A DNA stretch of 64,000 bases. Origin: Halomonas sp. UBA3074. Lineage in GTDB: Bacteria; Pseudomonadota; Gammaproteobacteria; Pseudomonadales; Halomonadaceae. Below the pieces are notes generated by a model. That model was not told where the DNA came from and ran no database searches. It saw nothing but the letters and a program-made list of their open reading frames with translations. The stretch covers positions 27,511-91,510 of the forward strand of contig NZ_DFBS01000004.1 in assembly GCF_002366715.1 (NCBI RefSeq), given 5' to 3'. Below, piece by piece: positions 51,893-60,474 of this stretch (position 1 is its first letter; each line of letters starts with the position of its first letter). A program made the position numbers and the translations under genes.

Positions 51893-52287
51893 AGCGTGCC
51901 TTCGAAGCTAGCCCAGGCCACATGGGATTCGTGTAGTTTAACCTCCATATGGGTAATACCTTGGGCAGTAGTGCCCATTTTGCCTTCGCCAATTGCTTTG
52001 GCTAGCTGATCAAAGATCACCTTGGCCATAAACTCGGTAGTGGTGTTCTTACCGTTAAACTCGCTTATCTCATCCAGGTTTTGGAAGTTATAGCTCGCCA
52101 ATACCCCTTTCACGGTTTCGCTTGCAAAACCGATGTCGATGACCAAACCATCCTCATCCAGCTCAGGGCGCTGGAAGACAACATCCACGACATAGGTAGC
52201 CCCATGGGTACGCTGGGCAGGACCAAAGATTTCGCCATTAAAACTATGGGCGATCATAAAGTGGTCACGAACACATAAACGAAACAT
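51889..52287 (-). CDS. 6-pyruvoyltetrahydropterin synthase/QueD-fold protein, non-canonical
   Basis: A 132-residue T-fold protein recognisable by FMIAHSFNG (first zinc histidine H14), THGATYVVDVVF (H28, the first His of HGH) and MEVKLHESHVAWASF, where E120 matches the pterin-anchoring glutamate. Key canonical residues are missing: the second His of HGH is Ala30, the catalytic Cys four residues before HGH is Ala24, and the LDH histidine reads LDE (residues 71-73). The chemistry is therefore probably not that of QueD or PTPS. It lies in an operon with an MDR dehydrogenase and a glycosyltransferase, not with queC or queE. Confidence 0.82.
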   Translation of the reverse strand: MFRLCVRDHFMIAHSFNGEIFGPAQRTHGATYVVDVVFQRPELDEDGLVIDIGFASETVKGVLASYNFQNLDEISEFNGKNTTTEFMAKVIFDQLAKAIGEGKMGTTAQGITHMEVKLHESHVAWASFEGTL

Positions 52288-52321
52288 AAAAACTCCTGAT
52301 TAACTTTTATAAAACGGTCAG

Positions 52322-53341
52322 TTACTGGGAATAGCGCAGCCGATGGCAGAGTTCGACACTGCCGCGCCCAAACAGCGTATTGGCTAGCATCGGCAATTGT
52401 TCGAAGTCGCTTTCACCGCTGATGAGCGCATCCAGCCGATCATCCACCAGCAGGCGCAACGCAAGCCCGAGGCGGCGCTGATAGTCCCACCGGGGGCGCA
52501 GTTTGGGTGGTAACTGGCCTACTTGGCTGGCTTTTAGCGTCAAGCGCTGGGAGTGAAAAGCGCCGCCTAACGGAATCGACACATCGCCTTCGCCGAACCA
52601 GCTCATTTCGATAATACGACCTTCAGCGCCGACGAGCTCAAGCGCTTGGCGCAAGCCAGCCGAATGGCCGCTGGCATGAATCACGCAATCCTGATCATGC
52701 GGCGCTTGTTCAGGCGTAGCGAAAACAACCCCCAACTGCTCGGCTAACTGGCGGCGTTCAGGATTGATATCGACCAGCGTGACGTTAGTGCCGGGCACCT
52801 GAGTACACAGGTACGCGACAAGCGCCCCGACGACACCCGCACCCAGCACACAGATCCGCTCACCTAGCATGGGCTCGGCATCCCACACGCCGTTCAAGGC
52901 GGTTTCCATGTTGGCGGCCAGTACGGCGCGTTTGGCGGGCACGTTAGCAGGCACTTCAAGCACTGCCGACGAAGGCACATTGTAGTGGTCTTGGTGGGGA
53001 AACAGGCAAAAAACCGTTTTTTCCAGCAGCGTGTCCGGCCCTTGCTCCACACGGCCCACGCTGCAGTAGCCGTATTTGACGGGGTTGGGGAAATCCCCCG
53101 ACTGAAAGGGAGCACGCATACGCGAATACTCGCTTTCAGGCACACGAGCGTTAAACACCAGGGATTCAGTACCACGGCTGATACCGCTGTACAAAGTGCG
53201 TACGCGCACTTCCTTCTCAGCGGGGCTAGCCAACGGTTCGCGCCGCAGCTCACCCTCGGCGGGGGCGACTACCCAAAACGCGGTGGCGTGGCTTTTTTGG
53301 CCAGCATCGCGGTTATTGCCAATATCGTCAGGCGCCGACAT
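52322..53341 (-). CDS. MDR-superfamily dehydrogenase lacking catalytic-zinc cysteine
   Basis: A 339-residue medium-chain dehydrogenase/reductase. The N-terminal GroES-like domain has LYSGISRGTESLVF where zinc enzymes have GxCGxD, so the catalytic-zinc cysteine is absent, as in BchC-like members. The Rossmann motif is VLGAGVVGALVAYLCTQ followed by VTLVDINPERRQLAEQLG. It likely oxidises or reduces an alcohol on a small metabolite with NAD(P). It is first of a three-gene run with the pterin-fold protein and GT4, and divergent from a CDP-alcohol phosphatidyltransferase. Confidence 0.88.
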   Translation of the reverse strand: MSAPDDIGNNRDAGQKSHATAFWVVAPAEGELRREPLASPAEKEVRVRTLYSGISRGTESLVFNARVPESEYSRMRAPFQSGDFPNPVKYGYCSVGRVEQGPDTLLEKTVFCLFPHQDHYNVPSSAVLEVPANVPAKRAVLAANMETALNGVWDAEPMLGERICVLGAGVVGALVAYLCTQVPGTNVTLVDINPERRQLAEQLGVVFATPEQAPHDQDCVIHASGHSAGLRQALELVGAEGRIIEMSWFGEGDVSIPLGGAFHSQRLTLKASQVGQLPPKLRPRWDYQRRLGLALRLLVDDRLDALISGESDFEQLPMLANTLFGRGSVELCHRLRYSQ

Positions 53342-53700
53342 GAGCGTTCCTTTTCATTACGAGCCCAATAAAGTCGAGCTCTTTCTCATTCCGTTGAAAG
53401 TAGCGTGGGGCCAAAGCGCTGCAAATTGACGATGCATTGCACTTATTGCGACTTGGTACTGTCACATACGTGATAGGCATATGCAGAACAGTCATTAATG
53501 GCTCACCATCTTTAGCGTAGCGGTTGAGAAGAAATTATTCGATTAACAATTTTAAACACTTGATACTTAGAGCGTCGTCCACAGTGTTTATGTTCTATAT
53601 TGATCTATCACCCTACCTTCTTCTACAAGAATGGTACACATAAAAATTATTGCATCATTTATTTTTAACTGCGGACAGCGACGCCGCTTCGTGAGCCACC
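53342..53700. other. 359-base divergent intergenic region, AT-rich centre
   Basis: Holds the promoters of the MDR gene (minus) and the CDP-alcohol phosphatidyltransferase (plus). From about 53500 to 53660 it is AT-rich with several TTGATA/TATATT-like elements, but I cannot pick one promoter with confidence. No conserved reading frame is seen. Confidence 0.6.
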
Positions 53701-54423
53701 ATGCCGCTATTTTCAAATACCTCTTCCTACACGCATCCAAAACGACTCAATACCGCTGCAGAGCTGGTCGTTGGCGGCTTGCTATTATTAGCACTGGGAA
53801 CAGGGTTACCACATTTAATGGCCACGCCCGCCAATGGCTGGTTAGCCTTGGGCTTGTACACGCTGATATCGATTTTAGTCATGCTGTTTTGGCCCCACGG
53901 CTCTCTGGGCTGGGCAAATCGAGTCACGTTGGGCCGTGCAGTGTTAGTGGCGCTAGTGGCAGGTGCCCTCGCGAACAATGCCTTTGTAGCGGCTATTTGG
54001 CAGTGGTTGGCCATCGCGGTGATCGCCCTATTGTTGGATGGCGTCGATGGCTGGATAGCCAGACGAACCCAAAGCCACTCGCTGTTCGGAGCGCGCTTCG
54101 ACATGGAGCTGGATGCTCTGCTAATACTACTGCTGTGCGCGGGGTTGCTGCGGCTGGAGTCGCTGGGCCTTTGGGTGCTAATGATCGGGGGGATGCGCTA
54201 CCTGTTCGTAGCGGCAAGCTGGCAGTTCACTTGGCTTTCTGAACCGCTCTACGAGAGCTTTCGTCGCAAGGCCGTGTGTGTTTGGCAGGTAGTGGCTTTG
54301 CTGCTCGCATTAACGCCGCTGACCTCCCACCTGGCCGCTAGTTTGCTGGCCATTAGCGCGCTGGTCTCACTGCTCTATTCGTTTGGTGCCGATGTAAAAT
54401 GGCTCTACCACCAGCGCCGTTAA
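53701..54423 (+). CDS. CDP-alcohol phosphatidyltransferase family protein
   Basis: A 240-residue membrane enzyme with about six helices. The full signature D-G-x2-A-R...G-x3-D-x3-D is read across LLLDGVDGWIARRTQSHSLFGARFDMELDAL. Such enzymes displace CMP from a CDP-activated donor onto an alcohol, giving phospholipids or phospho-inositides. It is longer than PgsA and is not its obvious housekeeping version. Being divergent from the MDR/pterin-fold/GT4 operon, it may place the product of those genes on a lipid. Start chosen for lack of an alternative; ribosome site weak. Confidence 0.87.
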   Translation: MPLFSNTSSYTHPKRLNTAAELVVGGLLLLALGTGLPHLMATPANGWLALGLYTLISILVMLFWPHGSLGWANRVTLGRAVLVALVAGALANNAFVAAIWQWLAIAVIALLLDGVDGWIARRTQSHSLFGARFDMELDALLILLLCAGLLRLESLGLWVLMIGGMRYLFVAASWQFTWLSEPLYESFRRKAVCVWQVVALLLALTPLTSHLAASLLAISALVSLLYSFGADVKWLYHQRR

Positions 54424-54510
54424 CAAGGCCAATAATCAAGCGAATAATGGTTGGAAGGCAGTACCTAACCTGCACCGGCCACCTCTTTAAAGGTTGGTAC
54501 TACTAACGAA

Positions 54511-54556
54511 AAAGCCAGCTTTCTCCCCGTATGAACGGCGAACGAAAGCTGGCTTT
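54511..54556. terminator. Bidirectional terminator between the phosphatidyltransferase and copper-protein genes
   Basis: Perfect 13-base arms AAAGCCAGCTTTC (54511-54523) and GAAAGCTGGCTTT (54544-54556), loop 20 bases, between convergent genes. Confidence 0.85.
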
Positions 54557-54582
54557 ATTTCATTCATTAGCGTTATACGGCC

Positions 54583-54912
54583 TTAGGCAGCCATCGCAGC
54601 GCACTCATTGGCGCAGTGGTGGCACGCTTTGGCGCATTCTTGGCAGTGCTCGGCATCGTGCTTGGCACACTCGTCACCGCAGGCTTTGCAAATATCAGCG
54701 CAAATCCGGCAGATCTGCTTAGCGTATTCACTTCCCTGGGCCATAAAGGAAGCCGCCAATTGGCAAATTTGCGCGCATTGGCGATCCAAACGAATACACT
54801 CGGCCATCATTTTCACATCATCTTCTTGCAAGCAAGCCGACGCGCAGGAATCACAATAAACCGCACAGACATTACACGCTTCAATACACGACTTATATTT
54901 TTCAAATTCCAT
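54583..54912 (-). CDS. Cysteine-rich four-helix-bundle protein (DUF326, copper storage-like)
   Basis: A 109-residue protein with 19 cysteines in C-x3-C and C-x2-C spacing (C9, C13, C16, C20, C23, C27, and so on to C104), the hallmark of Csp-type copper-storage bundles. The cysteines line the interior of a four-helix bundle and bind many Cu(I). There is no signal peptide, so it should be cytosolic as in Csp3-like proteins. No copper pump or regulator is adjacent. The gene stands alone with its own terminator. Confidence 0.88.
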   Translation of the reverse strand: MEFEKYKSCIEACNVCAVYCDSCASACLQEDDVKMMAECIRLDRQCAQICQLAASFMAQGSEYAKQICRICADICKACGDECAKHDAEHCQECAKACHHCANECAAMAA

Positions 54913-55073
54913 CTCTCTACCCTCCTTGTCACCAAACGAAAACGCGGCTTGTACTTAACCATCGATGACAAGCCGCACATTGAGACCCCGCTAGAAACAT
55001 CGCTGAGTACCTCGTTTAAAAGAGTAGAACAGTCCACCTCCAACACAAGCGCAGCAAGCGGCCTTGCGGCGAT

Positions 55074-55544
55074 TTAGCGTTCCAATCCTAGGCGCTGGTG
55101 CCACTCGGCAAGGCTCTCGTCTGGGTATTCATCGAAGCATTTGTCCTGAAACTGCGCATTGATTTCCACCCAATCCGACCGGCTTCCCAACATCATATGC
55201 GTCCGCTTGGGCGGAGTGGGTAAGTCGGTGTCGATAGCGGAAGCGAAAGGGTGTACTAGCTCGGGCCAGTCGGGGTCGTACACCCACAGTGATGAGGCGC
55301 AGTGCTTACAGAAATGCCGTTCGCCTGTGCTTCGCTCCCCTCTAATCAGCGCACGGTAGACGGTGATATGCTCTTCGCCTTTCACCTTCAGCGTTTCGCT
55401 GTCGCCACTCAGGTTAATGGCATAACCGCCACCGCCGGCCGTTTTACGGCAAATGGAGCAGTAGCAGCGGTTGAAGGGATAGGGGTGGTGTGACGCCACG
55501 CTGAACGTCACTGCCTGGCAGTGGCATGAGCCTTCGAGCAGCAT
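55074..55544 (-). CDS. GFA-family protein (glutathione-dependent formaldehyde-activating fold)
   Basis: A 156-residue zinc protein with the GFA cysteine pattern: GSCHCQAV, FNRCYCSICRK and FCKHCASSLWVYDPDWPEL. The catalytic relevance for formaldehyde is doubtful for many members, so only the family is assigned. ATG 55544 is chosen because GGAGGCAACT lies directly upstream; that SD is formed by codons of an earlier in-frame ATG at 55556. Confidence 0.9.
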   Translation of the reverse strand: MLLEGSCHCQAVTFSVASHHPYPFNRCYCSICRKTAGGGGYAINLSGDSETLKVKGEEHITVYRALIRGERSTGERHFCKHCASSLWVYDPDWPELVHPFASAIDTDLPTPPKRTHMMLGSRSDWVEINAQFQDKCFDEYPDESLAEWHQRLGLER

Positions 55545-55686
55545 AGTTGCCTCCATGGCTTACTTGAATACTCTTTCACTATAAGTCAAACCAGCGTAAT
55601 GCCCGCATTTTTCTGCGCGGCGGCCCACCCCCATTCAACCAACAACTCACGTTAGCGACTGCCTATCGTGACAAGCCAAACTCTCC

Positions 55687-58600
55687 CTAGGCGGGTAATT
55701 CCTGATGCTGAGTATCGTCGTCGCTGCTAAGGGTCGAGGAGTGATGCGCGGTCAAAGGCCCCGCCAGCTTACGCAGCGCCACGTAAAACACCGGCGTTAA
55801 AAACAGACCAAACAGCGTGACGCCAATCATCCCGGCAAACACCGCGGTACCCAGCGCTGCCCGCACCTCGGCCCCGGCGCCGGTGGCAACGACCGAAGGC
55901 AACACCGCCGCCGTAAAGGCAATCGACGTCATGATGATCGGCCGCAGCCGCAACCGGCAGGCTTCAAGAGCCGCCTCCACCACGCCCTTGCCCTGCAGTT
56001 CCAGCTCGCGGGCGAACTCCACGATCAGGATGGCGTTTTTGCACGCCAGGCCAATCAGCACCACCAGCCCTACCTGCACGAAGATGTTGTTATCACCGCC
56101 GCCAAACCACACGCCAATCAACGCGGCGAGCATCGACATGGGCACGATCAAAATCACCGCCAGCGGTAAGGTCCAACTCTCGTACAGTGCTGCCAACACC
56201 AGGAAAACCAGCAGGATCGACAGCGGAAAGACCACCAGCGCCGCGTTGCCCTGGGTGGATTGCTGGTAGCTCAGGTCGGTCCACTCCAGCGCCATGCCTG
56301 GGGGAAGTATCTGTTCCGCGAGCGCGTTGATGGTATCCATCGCCTCGGCAGAAGAGAGTACGCGCGGGTCAAATTCGCCCGCTAGATCCGCCGCCGTGTA
56401 GCCGTTGTAACGCAGTACCGGGTCCGGGCCGAAGGTTTGCCGGATATCCACCATCGTGCCGATGGGCACCATTTCTCCCTGGTCGTTACGGGTACGCAGC
56501 CGGGCGATGTCTTCCACGCTGGACCGGTAAGGGGCATCCGCCTGAGCGATCACCTGCCAGGTGCGGCCAAAGCGGTTGAAGTCATTTACGTAAGTCGAGC
56601 CAAGGTACGTTTGCAGGGTATCGAATAGCTCCGTTAGCGGCACGCCTTGGGCTTTGGCTCTCAGCCGATCGACTTCTGCATCCAGTTGAGGCACGTTGGA
56701 TTGATAGCTGCTGATCGGAAACCCCATGCCCGGCGTTTGCGCAATCGCGCCCTGGAGTTGATTGACCGCCTGCTGCAACGCCCCATAGCCAAGATTGCCG
56801 CGATCCTCGATAAATAGTTGGAAGCCGGAACCGTTACCCAACCCTAGAATTGGCGGCGGCATAAAGGAGAACGCAAAGCCCTCTTTCAAACCGCTGATTC
56901 CCTGATTGATGCGAGCATTGATCTCCGCGGCGCTAAGAGTACGTTCGTCGAAGGCACTGAGCGTTAGAAACGCCACCCCGGTATTGGAGGTGTTGGTGAA
57001 CTGCAGCGCGTTCAGGCCGGGAAAGGCAATGGCGTGCTCCACGCCTTCCGTTTCCATGGCGATGTCTACCACGTCCTGAAGCATCTGGTCGGTTCGCTCT
57101 AAAGACGACCCTTCCGGCAAAATGACGCCTGCAATCAGATAGAGCTTGTCCTGCACCGGAATAAACCCAGGCGGCACTGCTTTAAACATCACGCCGGTGC
57201 CCACCAGCAACAGCGCGTAAACCACAAACACCGCACCACGATGCTTTAGGGAGCGGGCCACGCCGCCCTGGTACTTGTTCGAGCTGGCGTTAAAGAAACG
57301 GTTGAAGGGACGAAAAATCCAGCCAAACAGCGCATCGATCACGCGGGTGAGGCGATCTTTGGGCGCGTTATGGGGCTTGAGCAGCATCGCAGCCAGCGCG
57401 GGCGACAGCGTCAGCGAGTTAATCGTGGAGATGACCGTGGAGATGGCAATCGTCACCGCGAACTGGCTATAGAATTGACCGGTCACCCCCGACAGGAAAG
57501 CCATGGGAATAAATACCGCACACAGCACCAGCCCTACGGCGATGATAGGCCCAGAGACTTCCCGCATGGCCTGGTGAGCGGCGGCCTGGGGCTTTAAGCC
57601 CTCCTCAATATTTCGCTCCACGTTTTCCACCACCACGATGGCGTCGTCCACCACGATACCGATGGCCAGCACCAGGCCAAACAGGGTCAGCGTGTTAATC
57701 GAGTAACCCAGTAGGTAGAGCGCGCCAAAGGTGCCAATTACCGAGACCGGCACCGCCAGCAGTGGAATGATCGATGCCCGCCAGGTCTGCAGGAACAGCG
57801 TGACCACCAGCACCACCAGCAGCACGGCTTCCAGCAGAGTGGCGATCACCGACTTGATGGAGTCGTTGACGAAGATGGTGGTGTCGTAGACCGCTTCGTA
57901 CTCCACGCCTTCCGGGAACTGCTCGGACAACTCGTCCATAGTCGCGATCACCTGCTCGCGAATTTCCAACGCATTGGCACCCGGTGCCTGGAAGATCCCC
58001 ACCCCTACCGCGTTGTTGCTGTCCAGCTGCGAGCGCAGCGTATAGTCCCCCGCGCCCATTTCCAGCCGTGCCACATCGGAAAGCCTGAGGATTTCGCCGT
58101 TTTCGCCGCGTTTGAGAACGATGTCACCAAACTCTTCCACCGTTTCCAGCCGCCCACGGGCGTTGATCAAGGTTAGGAAATCACTCTCCTCGATGGGCTC
58201 GGCCCCCAACTGCCCGGCGGAGACCTGCACGTTCTGTTCGCGCATGGCGCCGACTACATCACTGGCGGTCAGGCCACGGGCGGCGATGCGGTCGGGATCC
58301 AGCCACGCCCGCATGGCGTAATCGCCGCCGCCAAAGATTTGCGCATCACCAATCCCTTCGAGCCGGGCCAGGCGGTCACGCACATTCAGCCGCACATAGT
58401 TGCGCAGGTAGAGGGTGTCGTACTCCCCGCTGGGCGAGGTCAGGTGAACGACCATCAGAAACGTCGGTGACTGCTTCTGGGTAGTGACGCCTTGGCGGCG
58501 CACGGCTTCCGGCAGCCGCGCTTCGGCTTGGCTGACGCGGTTCTGTACCCGTACGGCGGCCTGCTCGGCATCGGTGCCGGGGCGGAAGGTGACGGTCATC

Positions 58601-58872
58601 TGCAGCACGCCATCAGAGCCCGCCACCGACTTGAGGTACATCATGTCCTCGACGCCGTTGATGGCTTCTTCCAATGGCGTGGCGACCGTCTCGGCGATCT
58701 CCTTCGGGTTGGCGCCGGGGTAGACCGTGCGCACCACCACGGAGGGCGGCACCACGTCGGGGTATTCGCTAATCGGCAGATTGGGAATGGAGATCAGCCC
58801 CACCGCCAGAATAATGATCGACAGCACCGCCGCAAAAATCGGTCGGTCCACGAAGAAACGGGAGAAATTCAT
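55687..58872 (-). CDS. RND efflux pump inner-membrane transporter (AcrB/MexB type)
   Basis: A 1061-residue HAE1-type RND pump. It has 12 membrane helices with large periplasmic loops after helices 1 and 7. The proton-relay aspartates are in IGIVVDDAIVVVENVERN, and FFVDRPIFAAVLSIIILAVG starts the protein. Porter-domain text such as MQQAVNQLQGAI-like segments and PPGFIPVQDKLYLI is typical. It follows the adaptor gene by 5 bases. No outer-membrane factor gene is adjacent, so it must borrow a TolC-like protein encoded elsewhere. Confidence 0.95.
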   Translation of the reverse strand: MNFSRFFVDRPIFAAVLSIIILAVGLISIPNLPISEYPDVVPPSVVVRTVYPGANPKEIAETVATPLEEAINGVEDMMYLKSVAGSDGVLQMTVTFRPGTDAEQAAVRVQNRVSQAEARLPEAVRRQGVTTQKQSPTFLMVVHLTSPSGEYDTLYLRNYVRLNVRDRLARLEGIGDAQIFGGGDYAMRAWLDPDRIAARGLTASDVVGAMREQNVQVSAGQLGAEPIEESDFLTLINARGRLETVEEFGDIVLKRGENGEILRLSDVARLEMGAGDYTLRSQLDSNNAVGVGIFQAPGANALEIREQVIATMDELSEQFPEGVEYEAVYDTTIFVNDSIKSVIATLLEAVLLVVLVVTLFLQTWRASIIPLLAVPVSVIGTFGALYLLGYSINTLTLFGLVLAIGIVVDDAIVVVENVERNIEEGLKPQAAAHQAMREVSGPIIAVGLVLCAVFIPMAFLSGVTGQFYSQFAVTIAISTVISTINSLTLSPALAAMLLKPHNAPKDRLTRVIDALFGWIFRPFNRFFNASSNKYQGGVARSLKHRGAVFVVYALLLVGTGVMFKAVPPGFIPVQDKLYLIAGVILPEGSSLERTDQMLQDVVDIAMETEGVEHAIAFPGLNALQFTNTSNTGVAFLTLSAFDERTLSAAEINARINQGISGLKEGFAFSFMPPPILGLGNGSGFQLFIEDRGNLGYGALQQAVNQLQGAIAQTPGMGFPISSYQSNVPQLDAEVDRLRAKAQGVPLTELFDTLQTYLGSTYVNDFNRFGRTWQVIAQADAPYRSSVEDIARLRTRNDQGEMVPIGTMVDIRQTFGPDPVLRYNGYTAADLAGEFDPRVLSSAEAMDTINALAEQILPPGMALEWTDLSYQQSTQGNAALVVFPLSILLVFLVLAALYESWTLPLAVILIVPMSMLAALIGVWFGGGDNNIFVQVGLVVLIGLACKNAILIVEFARELELQGKGVVEAALEACRLRLRPIIMTSIAFTAAVLPSVVATGAGAEVRAALGTAVFAGMIGVTLFGLFLTPVFYVALRKLAGPLTAHHSSTLSSDDDTQHQELPA

Positions 58873-58877
58873 GGCGG

Positions 58878-60080
58878 TTAGTCTTCTCTAGCAGCAATGG
58901 TGGGCTGGTCGTCGGCAATAGGGGCATCAACCGCCGGGGCGGCCGCGACGCTTTGCGGGTTCACTGGCATGCCGGGGAAGAACACCTTTTGCACGCCGTT
59001 GACGATCACACGGTCACCGGGGCTGAGCCCTTCTGTGATGACCGTCTGTTCAGCCACCTGCCGCCCTGTGGTTACCGGGCGCCGCTCGGCCAGGTTGTTC
59101 TCATCGACGACATAGACATAGCGGCGATCCTGGTCGGTCAGCACCGCCTTGCGATCGACCAATAGCGCCTGCTCCATGCGCGCCACCGGCATTTCGACCC
59201 GGGCGAACTCTCCCGGCCGAATGCGGCCATCCGGGTTCGCCAGCACCGCCCGGAACTGCAAGGTGCCGGTATTGGGGTTTAAGCGATTGTCGATAAAGTC
59301 CAGCGCGCCGGTGTATTGGCGCTGCGAGTCGCCGCCTAGTTCAATGTTGAGGTTGCTCGGCGCGTCTTCCGCCAGCAAGGTTTGGCTGGCAAACGCAGCC
59401 TGTTCGTCCGCTTCGAAATAGACATGCACAGGGTCGATGCTCACCAGCGTGGTCAGCAGGCTCTGATCAGCGTTAGCCAGGTTGCCGCGGGTCACCATTG
59501 CCCGGCCAGCTCGGCCACTGAAGGGGGCAGTAATACGGGTGTATTCCAGGTCTAGTTCGGCGGTATCTAACGCGGCTTGTGCGGCATCCACCATGGCACG
59601 CGTATTGTTCAGAGCCGCTTGGCGCTGATCATGCACCTCCTGAGAAATCGCCTGGCGCCCCAGCAGCGCACGGGCGCGTTCGGCTTCGCTACCCGCCTGA
59701 GCCAGCTGGCTTCTGGCTTGAGCAAGGTCCGCCTGGGCGGCGCTTACCCGTGCCTGATAAGGCCGCTGGTCGATTTGGAACAGCAGGTCACCCTCTGCGA
59801 CCAGCTCGCCCTCTTCAAAAGCGACTTCCTGAATATAGCCGCTCACCCGGGCCCTTAACTCAACCGTTGAAGCGGCTTCCACCCGGCCGGTGAACGACTC
59901 GCTCAACACCACCGGCTGAGCGACGACTTCGTCGACATCGACGTCTGGCGGCGGCGGTGCCGCAGGCGCTGCCGCTTCCTCGCTCTTGGCCTCGCAGCCT
60001 GCCAATAAGGCCGTTACCAGCAGCAGCGGGATCACCGCTCGGCGGCTGGCAAAGCGGGTACTTTTAAACAGACTTCCCAT
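58878..60080 (-). CDS. RND efflux periplasmic adaptor lipoprotein (AcrA/MexA type)
   Basis: A 400-residue membrane fusion protein. The lipobox LLAGC near residue 30 marks a lipoprotein. Next come a biotinyl/lipoyl half motif (VELRARVSGYIQEVAFEEGELVAEGDLLFQID), a coiled-coil hairpin (QADLAQARSQLAQAGSEAERAR and following) and the beta-barrel region with RPGEFARVEMPVARMEQALLVDRKAVLTDQ. It would couple the pump to an outer-membrane channel. ATG 60080 follows a G-rich ribosome site. Confidence 0.94.
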   Translation of the reverse strand: MGSLFKSTRFASRRAVIPLLLVTALLAGCEAKSEEAAAPAAPPPPDVDVDEVVAQPVVLSESFTGRVEAASTVELRARVSGYIQEVAFEEGELVAEGDLLFQIDQRPYQARVSAAQADLAQARSQLAQAGSEAERARALLGRQAISQEVHDQRQAALNNTRAMVDAAQAALDTAELDLEYTRITAPFSGRAGRAMVTRGNLANADQSLLTTLVSIDPVHVYFEADEQAAFASQTLLAEDAPSNLNIELGGDSQRQYTGALDFIDNRLNPNTGTLQFRAVLANPDGRIRPGEFARVEMPVARMEQALLVDRKAVLTDQDRRYVYVVDENNLAERRPVTTGRQVAEQTVITEGLSPGDRVIVNGVQKVFFPGMPVNPQSVAAAPAVDAPIADDQPTIAARED

Positions 60081-60474
60081 GATGACTTGCCCCCATGACC
60101 ACCGAAAGCCGGTAGCCGTGTTCGTTATAGAGGTGCACAGCGCGCTGCCACAGCCATTGGTAAAGCTGCGACAGGATCGACCAAGATCAAGCGCCTAGCG
60201 GATGTCAGCTACCATAGGCGACGCAAGGTGAGGGAGGGTATCGGGTTCCTGCGGCAAGCTTGCCTGATTCTGCCGGGAACGATAAACGCCGGGGCAAGAA
60301 CGATATTTCGCCATAGCGAGTAGCTTCGCGGCTTGGCCAGGATGACGTTCTGATGACGCTGGGCGTGGATTGCTGGTTTCTGCGCGGTGCTTGCCTGATC
60401 CTGCAAAATCCCATGAAAAACCTTCGATTCAAGGCGCAAAGGCATATACTGCGAATGGTTAAGGAGGAAAGCCA
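60081..60474. other. 394-base divergent regulatory region with a 30-bp direct repeat pair
   Basis: No supported gene. Two similar 30-base elements lie in the same orientation at 60244-60273 and 60375-60404 (24 of 30 identical, 131 bases apart). Each contains GCTTGCCTGAT followed by TCTGC or CCTGC. A TATACT hexamer at 60445-60450 is a likely -10 for the araC-type gene, whose SD AAGGAGG follows at 60461-60467. The repeats suit binding by an AraC-family protein. Confidence 0.65.

Noticed and set aside
53631..54242. Long plus-strand frame overlapping the CDP-alcohol phosphatidyltransferase
   Set aside because: Shadow frame; the other frame carries the full catalytic signature and membrane helices.
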